NCBI GenBank assembly: GCA_014382285.1
Contig: JACNKA010000085.1
Span: 1 to 35,515 of the forward strand
Origin: Nitrospinota bacterium
GTDB lineage: Bacteria > Nitrospinota > Nitrospinia > Nitrospinales > VA-1
Length of the DNA stretch: 35,515 bases
Reading direction: 5' to 3'
The first letter of the stretch is position 1; every line of letters begins with the position of its first letter. The notes under the pieces were generated by a model that ran no database searches, was not told the DNA's origin, and saw nothing but the letters and a program-made list of their open reading frames with translations. The translations under genes were made by a program, and so were the position numbers. Below, piece by piece: positions 27,425-35,515 of this stretch.

Positions 27425-28057
27425 TCATTTGGCGTGGAGGTATTTGTTGAATTCATTGAAAGCCAGATTGACGGTATCTTCTATGTTCAACTCCGGGCCA
27501 TTTTCAATGGATTTGATATTTTTAACAAGAGTTTCATCAAGATTATTTTTGAGTTGTTTTGCAAAACTTGGCGAACTTGATTCAGCGCGGTAAAGCGACA
27601 AAATTTCTGTCGCGATGGTTTTCCCCGGTTTGCTGTTCAGTATCTGGTCGTAATCATAGCCCTTCTTCTCGCCAAACTCCAACAAGCGGTCGATCTTCTT
27701 TGCCACCTGCTCGTAAGCATCTTCGCCGATGGTGGACTGAACGGATTTCGCAAAAACGGGTATCAGACAATCAGGGACACCAGGCTGTCTGATATTTTTT
27801 TCCAACATGCGAACAAAAAAGCGGCCAACATGTTCTTTGCGCTGGTTTCGGTCCTTCCGTTTCATTCGTCTTTTGATTCGGGACTTGTCGTCCTTCTCGC
27901 TGGGAGCATTTTCCGCATTGGAATTGATCAGTTGGTTGAACATGGACAGAGTTTCCGACTCTATTTGATTAAACAAGTTATCCGAGCTTAAATCGGAGTT
28001 ATCCTTTGCGATTTTTAAAATTTTAAAAATAATATCCTGCCTGAGAGTGTCGCTCAT
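27425..28057 (-). CDS. Hypothetical charged protein
   Basis: 210-aa ORF; basic patch KSRIKRRMKRKDRNQRKEH then KIDRLLEFGEKKGYDYDQIL; no family recognised. Confidence 0.6.
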   Translation of the reverse strand: MSDTLRQDIIFKILKIAKDNSDLSSDNLFNQIESETLSMFNQLINSNAENAPSEKDDKSRIKRRMKRKDRNQRKEHVGRFFVRMLEKNIRQPGVPDCLIPVFAKSVQSTIGEDAYEQVAKKIDRLLEFGEKKGYDYDQILNSKPGKTIATEILSLYRAESSSPSFAKQLKNNLDETLVKNIKSIENGPELNIEDTVNLAFNEFNKYLHAK

Positions 28058-28296
28058 ATTGATTTTTGAACTTCCAGTTTAAAAAGATCTACGTAAATAC
28101 TCTCGCTTTCGGTGAGGAATTCTAATACCTCAACGGAAGCCAGTACCCAACGCCACTGTAACTAAATGGTGGCAAGCTTTTATAAAAAGCCTACCACAAA
28201 CTTCCTGAACTACTCAATCGGAACATTGGAGGGGGCATAATAACCATTATGAAATCAATGGTTTGTTGGTATGTCGGTGCTGCGATATTTCACCCC

Positions 28297-28324
28297 TAAT
28301 GTTTTAATCTTTTTATGCCGATAA
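28297..28324 (+). promoter_or_regulatory. Sigma-28-like promoter upstream of the 28375 ORF
   Basis: TAATGTTT-N12-GCCGATAA; perfect -10 GCCGATAA, one mismatch in the -35, spacer one longer than consensus. Confidence 0.6.
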
Positions 28325-28374
28325 AAAATATAAGCATGAAAAGAAGAGTGTGAAAAACTTTTAGGTTATCAAAA

Positions 28375-29166
28375 ATGTCTTTAAATGTGTCCGAAATAGG
28401 TTTTCAAAATACTTCACTGGAACAGAAAAGTGTCTTAGCTTCTGTGGATGCGTTCGTTTCCAGCGAGTTGAACTTGAAAACCAGTGAGGGCGACCTTGTC
28501 AGTTTATCGTTTGCCGGAGAGCAGTCTTTGTCGGAATCATTGACCCAGACGCAAACTCAAGAAAACGGAGCTGTACAGGAGTTCAGTTCGGTTGCTAGGG
28601 CCGCTGCTTCTTATTCTCTGACTGTGCAGGGAGATTTGAATGCCGAAGAACTGGCCGCTATTAACAAACTGGCTGAGGAGATTGCTCCGCTGGCTAGAGA
28701 GTTTTTTGCGAGCGGGGAATTAAACCTGGAAGACTCCGCCAATGTCCTGGCTGACAACCTCGGCGTGCTCCAGCAAGTAGAATTGTCGCTGGAAAGAACT
28801 GTGGTGGCAATCTTTGAAACCCGAAGCGTTACGCGATTGCCGGAAGAGGGTGGCGACATCACCAATATTGAAGCCCTGCCTAATCAGGCATCAGAGCTTG
28901 AAACAGATGGGATCCGGGATTTCCCGGCTCTGGTTCAAGCAACGATTGACGCGGTTTTTAAGTCCGAAGCGGAAGAGGTTCCCGATCAGGATTCTATTCT
29001 CAGATCTTTGAATGATCTGTTAGCTTTCATTCGTGATCGACTTGGCGAGTTTTTTAATCCGCCGACCGGTCTGGCTGCCTTACCTATCGAGCCTGCCTCT
29101 GCTGGTGATGAAGCGGTAGATGCCGTAGTAGAGAACGAGCCATCTCCTCCTCAGCTTGAGCAATAA
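28375..29166 (+). CDS. Uncharacterised protein, weakly DUF5610-like
   Basis: FSSVARAAASYSLTVQGDLNAEELAAINKLAEEIAPLAREFFASGELNLEDSANVLADNLGVL resembles the VxGDLDxxExxAIxxLxxxIxxLAxxFFxG pattern I associate with DUF5610; family call tentative. Confidence 0.5.
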   Translation: MSLNVSEIGFQNTSLEQKSVLASVDAFVSSELNLKTSEGDLVSLSFAGEQSLSESLTQTQTQENGAVQEFSSVARAAASYSLTVQGDLNAEELAAINKLAEEIAPLAREFFASGELNLEDSANVLADNLGVLQQVELSLERTVVAIFETRSVTRLPEEGGDITNIEALPNQASELETDGIRDFPALVQATIDAVFKSEAEEVPDQDSILRSLNDLLAFIRDRLGEFFNPPTGLAALPIEPASAGDEAVDAVVENEPSPPQLEQ

Positions 29167-29218
29167 CTCGCTAGCGCGAGAAGCAGATAGCAGTGCCCCG
29201 TCAAGCAATCCACACCTG

Positions 29219-29280
29219 AAGCCGAGATAACTCTTTGCCAGCCAAATAAAGCGTTGGCTCATTGGCCCCACGCCGAGTGG
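29219..29280 (+). repeat. Dispersed intergenic repeat, copy C
   Basis: aagccgagataactctttgccagccaaataaagcgttggctcattggccccacgccgagtgg; matches copy B in reverse complement. Confidence 0.7.
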
Positions 29281-29281
29281 G

Positions 29282-30028
29282 CTAGGGCATGAGCGCGCCG
29301 TTGTTGATGTCGAGGGTTTGTCCGGTGAAGGAAGTTTGTTCTTCTGAAATCAGGAAAGCCACTAGTTTGGCGACTTCTTCAGGTTGGGACATTTTGCCCA
29401 ATGGTACTGGCTTCATCGCTTCCTTATAAGCTTCGTCTTTGGAAACCTTCAAAGCATCTGCAAAACCTTGCAAACCTTCCTGCGCCATATCGGTGTCGAC
29501 CCAACCGGGACACAAAGCGTTCACCAGAATTCCATCGCCGCTGTGTTCCGCCGCCAAAGATCGAGTGAGACCCAGTAACCCGGCTTTGGATGCACAGTAG
29601 GCGGAATAACCCGGAACCCCTAGTCTTGCCAAAATGGATGAGATGATGATAATTTTTTTGAACGGTGCAGAATCTTTTTTAATTAGAGGAAGGCATTCCT
29701 GAATGGTTTGGTAGGTTCCGGTCAAGTTGGTGTTTATAACTTCCTGCCAGCGATCCTGATCTCCGTACTGGTTTTCGCCACCAATACCGGCATTGGCGAT
29801 GAGCCCGTAAAGAGATGTAACATTTTCCAGAGCTTTTTTGATTTCCCCTGAGTTCCTGATATCGCAAGTGTGGCATTGGTGCTGTTCAGGGTTTTTCAAT
29901 AAACTTTTTGTGGATTTCAGGTTTTCCAGATTGCGTCCCAAGAGGATGAGGGAGTATCCACGTTCGGCCAGGGTTTCAGAAATGCTTCTGCCTATCCCTG
30001 AACCGGCTCCTGTTATAACAATATGCAT
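29282..30028 (-). CDS. Short-chain dehydrogenase/reductase
   Basis: ITGAGSGIGRSISETLAERGYSLILLGR, ANAGIGG, YSAYCASKAGLLGLTRSLAAE, NALCPGWVDTDM. Confidence 0.93.
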   Translation of the reverse strand: MHIVITGAGSGIGRSISETLAERGYSLILLGRNLENLKSTKSLLKNPEQHQCHTCDIRNSGEIKKALENVTSLYGLIANAGIGGENQYGDQDRWQEVINTNLTGTYQTIQECLPLIKKDSAPFKKIIIISSILARLGVPGYSAYCASKAGLLGLTRSLAAEHSGDGILVNALCPGWVDTDMAQEGLQGFADALKVSKDEAYKEAMKPVPLGKMSQPEEVAKLVAFLISEEQTSFTGQTLDINNGALMP

Positions 30029-30919
30029 TTATATTTCCCGGGTGTTTTCTGAAAATGGGTTTTTAGAAGGGTTCAACAGAATCTTGATGTATCCCGATAA
30101 GGTTTCGGCTTTTTCTGGTTCGTTAGAACCCTGGTAAACCTGGATCAGGTTATTCATCATTCGGATCAGCGTTTCCCGGTGTGTGGACTGGGACAGGAAA
30201 TGCTCCTCAAAAGGTTGGCCAAACTGTTCAACGATTTGAATGCAGTCCGCACGGGTCAACAGGCGACCTTGATGGAATGGGTCGAAATAAATTGCATTTT
30301 TAGGAAGATTGTATTTGACGATGTAATGGCCTGGCAGACCCACACCGACAATGGGCAACCCCAATCGGCTGGCAACCAGAATACAAAGGGTTGAAAGTGT
30401 GATGGGCAAACCGGTTTTATGTTGCAGAACTTTATTGAGGTAGCTGTTATCCGGGTCCAGATAGTTTTTTTGGTTGCCGCGGAAATGTTCCTGCTGAAAA
30501 AGCAGATGGGTCAATGTGGAAACGACCTGAGAGGGGTTCGCTTCTGGAACCAGATTCTGTTCCAGCCGTTGCGCCAGCGAGTCCAGGTTTTCCCGGCAGG
30601 CTTCAGGCTTGGAATCGGGATAGCCGAATTCCATGAGCAAAAGTATTCCAGCTTCCAGGTCGACATCCCGGCCGAGTCCTTTATGTGCTAGTTGCCGGAA
30701 CTTCTCTCCCAGCTTTTTCGGGAAAATCGCGTTAATCACTTCCTGCGCCTGCAAGCGGAGAGCGACTTCCTCACTGCGAACCGCCATTTCCAGAAAGGGT
30801 AAGGCGTCTTCCCCCAGTTCGATCAACTGGAGACGAACCTTTTCGCGGATGAACTCATCCCGGTCCGTCAACAATTGGATCAAGTATGAAATTTGGCCGA
30901 GGGCCTTTTGATTGCTCAT
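30029..30919 (-). CDS. SirB1/transglutaminase-like family protein
   Basis: LTHLLFQQEHFRGNQKNYLDPDNSYLNKVLQHKTGLPITLSTLCILVASRLGLPIVGVGLPGHYIVKY; N-terminal HEAT-like helices. Confidence 0.87.
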   Translation of the reverse strand: MSNQKALGQISYLIQLLTDRDEFIREKVRLQLIELGEDALPFLEMAVRSEEVALRLQAQEVINAIFPKKLGEKFRQLAHKGLGRDVDLEAGILLLMEFGYPDSKPEACRENLDSLAQRLEQNLVPEANPSQVVSTLTHLLFQQEHFRGNQKNYLDPDNSYLNKVLQHKTGLPITLSTLCILVASRLGLPIVGVGLPGHYIVKYNLPKNAIYFDPFHQGRLLTRADCIQIVEQFGQPFEEHFLSQSTHRETLIRMMNNLIQVYQGSNEPEKAETLSGYIKILLNPSKNPFSENTREI

Positions 30920-30923
30920 GGCA

Positions 30924-30952
30924 TAAAAAAACAAGCGGGCATTTCAGCCCGC
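30924..30952 (-). terminator. Rho-independent terminator downstream of peroxiredoxin
   Basis: gcgggc-atttca-gcccgc with U-tract TTGTTTTTTT on the minus strand, ending just before the SirB1 start. Confidence 0.85.
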
Positions 30953-30975
30953 CTGAACGGGGAAATCGAAACCGA

Positions 30976-31611
30976 CTAAAGGTCCGGTTGTGGTGTTGTG
31001 CGTAAATAAGGTTTGATGACTTTATGTCCCTTGGGAAACTTTGCCGGAATATCTTCTGTCTTGATTGCGGGGACGACCACGCAGTCCTCGCCATGTTTCC
31101 AGTCAACCGGTGTGGCGACCTGATAATTGGCGGTGAGTTGCAGTGAATCGATAACACGCAGGATCTCGGCAAAGTTTCTACCCGTTGAAGCGGGATAGGT
31201 GAGTGTCAGTTTTACGCTCTTGTCTGGTCCGATGATGAAAACCGAGCGGACTGTCAGGTTGTTCAGCGCATTCGGGTGTATCATGTCATACATTTCCGCG
31301 ACTTTTTTGTCGGGATCAGCAATGATGGGGTAGTTCACCGTACAACCCTGCGTTTCGTTAATGTCATTAACCCAGCCCTTGTGCGAATCCAAAGAGTCTA
31401 CGCTCAAGGCGAGAACTTTGACATTCCGCTTGTCGAATTCATTTTTAAGACTGGCCACTCGGCCCAACTCGGTGGTACAAACCGGGGTGTAGTCTTTGGG
31501 GTGGGAAAACAAAACCCCCCAGCTATCACCCAGATACTTATGAAACTCAATGGTGCCTTCGGTGGTTTCTGCCGTGAAATCTGGTGCAATATCTCCTAAT
31601 CTTATAGCCAT
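30976..31611 (-). CDS. 1-Cys peroxiredoxin (Prx6-like)
   Basis: LGDIAPDFTAETTEGTIEFHKYLGDSWGVLFSHPKDYTPVCTTELGRVA; C-terminal KWKHGEDCVVVPAI-like segment. Confidence 0.95.
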   Translation of the reverse strand: MAIRLGDIAPDFTAETTEGTIEFHKYLGDSWGVLFSHPKDYTPVCTTELGRVASLKNEFDKRNVKVLALSVDSLDSHKGWVNDINETQGCTVNYPIIADPDKKVAEMYDMIHPNALNNLTVRSVFIIGPDKSVKLTLTYPASTGRNFAEILRVIDSLQLTANYQVATPVDWKHGEDCVVVPAIKTEDIPAKFPKGHKVIKPYLRTTPQPDL

Positions 31612-31892
31612 AATCTGCTTCCTTCTTAAAAAAGATTATAATTGGTAAAAGCATTTTTCCTATGCTATCCAGACAACCCCTAAAATGGGGCAAAGTTCTT
31701 TAAAAGGGCAACGGAAACAAGAGCAATTATACCATAGCCGAAAGCCAGGGGAAACGACCGGACACTTGCTGGAACTTATCTGCTTTTGCCTGGGTTTAAC
31801 TTCTGCATATATTAACTTGTATATAAGGTTCTTAGATGATCCCCGCTGACATAGGGTGTAAATATTTTTAACACTGATTTCTAAGAGGTTCT

Positions 31893-32228
31893 GTGGCTGA
31901 CATTAATCTGGATGAGACAAAAATACTCTTGCGTCAGGTCTGGGCTTTTATGCTGATGGGGCTTTATGGCATCGGGGCTTTTCAGGAGCGTGCGGTGATC
32001 CTTCAGGCAGAGGTGCTCCCGGCGGCAGAATCGATTCTGCCGGATGTGGCCAAGGTGATATTTTTTGGCTTGCTCTTTGTGTCGTTCCTGATAGATATCG
32101 TGGAAATGCGTGAAGATAAAGACAAGGCCTACCAGTTTTTATTTTTGTCGTTGATCGCGGGAGGGCTTTCTGCTCCAGTTAGTGCCCTGCAATATCGAGT
32201 GATCACTTGGATTTCCGGGGGCGGATAA
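31893..32228 (+). CDS. Small membrane protein of unknown function
   Basis: GTG-start 111-aa ORF with about three hydrophobic segments. Confidence 0.55.
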   Translation: MADINLDETKILLRQVWAFMLMGLYGIGAFQERAVILQAEVLPAAESILPDVAKVIFFGLLFVSFLIDIVEMREDKDKAYQFLFLSLIAGGLSAPVSALQYRVITWISGGG

Positions 32229-32386
32229 TCGATTAGCATATTAATGTTTGCGTAAACAGTTTAACAAATACAGTACCTTGTTTAAATCAGCAGGATTGAC
32301 CCAATTATAACAACTTTGTGACGTTAAAGTTACAGGGGATAGTTATAATGACTTACAGGTATTCGTAATGCTTAAGCCTGTTGACA

Positions 32387-32401
32387 TGCATATTCTATGC
32401 A
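32387..32401. promoter_or_regulatory. Operator-like palindrome next to TTGACA
   Basis: TTGACA then TGCATA-TTC-TATGCA, perfect 6-bp arms, upstream of the sensor kinase. Confidence 0.4.
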
Positions 32402-32473
32402 AGCGAGTGTTGCCCAGCACTTTTAAATGTGTTTTTTAAAGGACTGGGCAAAAGCTATTCTCTCAGCTTTTAA

Positions 32474-35292
<2,819 letters not shown>

Positions 35293-35457
35293 GAGAATAT
35301 ATTGAAAATTGCAGCACCATCATGTCGAAGTGCGCCCGGGTTTACTCTTATCGTTCAGCTATAGAGTTTTGATTTTTGAAAAGGCCTGAACCACAGCTTG
35401 CCAGTCCGACACAGATTGGGTAGAATGATCCATTATTTATTTCCAGACAAATAGTGA

Positions 35458-35515
<58 letters not shown>

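Overview
Chromosomal bacterial window; gene content looks like a marine Nitrospinota/Nitrospina-type genome, which is an inference from protein style only. Mostly housekeeping genes: serC, dgt, a LOG-family gene, an NFU-type Fe-S scaffold gene, dut, hisA/hisF, rfbC, a 1-Cys peroxiredoxin gene, sirB1, and a partial tRNA-Lys at the right edge. Two larger accessory blocks stand out: (i) a GldA/GldF/GldG-like ABC operon with a DUF4340-type protein (9669-14629); (ii) a flagellin locus on the minus strand (16104-23034) with five short flagellins, one degenerate flagellin-like ORF and two FlaG genes. The strongest signal is regulatory. Flagellin leaders have sigma-28-like promoters and a series of RNA hairpins that present GGA in 4-6 nt loops. 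In three flagellins the Shine-Dalgarno itself sits in such a hairpin, with a different stem sequence each time. This is the architecture expected for CsrA/RsmE targets. Other points of interest: a full-length flagellin paralog that has lost both D0 polymerization segments; a FixL-like PAS sensor kinase split by a -1 frame change at an A8 run; a ~65-bp dispersed intergenic repeat in three copies; an orphan promoter-to-terminator unit between dut and the Gld operon; and an aminotransferase N-terminal remnant overlapping serC by TAATG.
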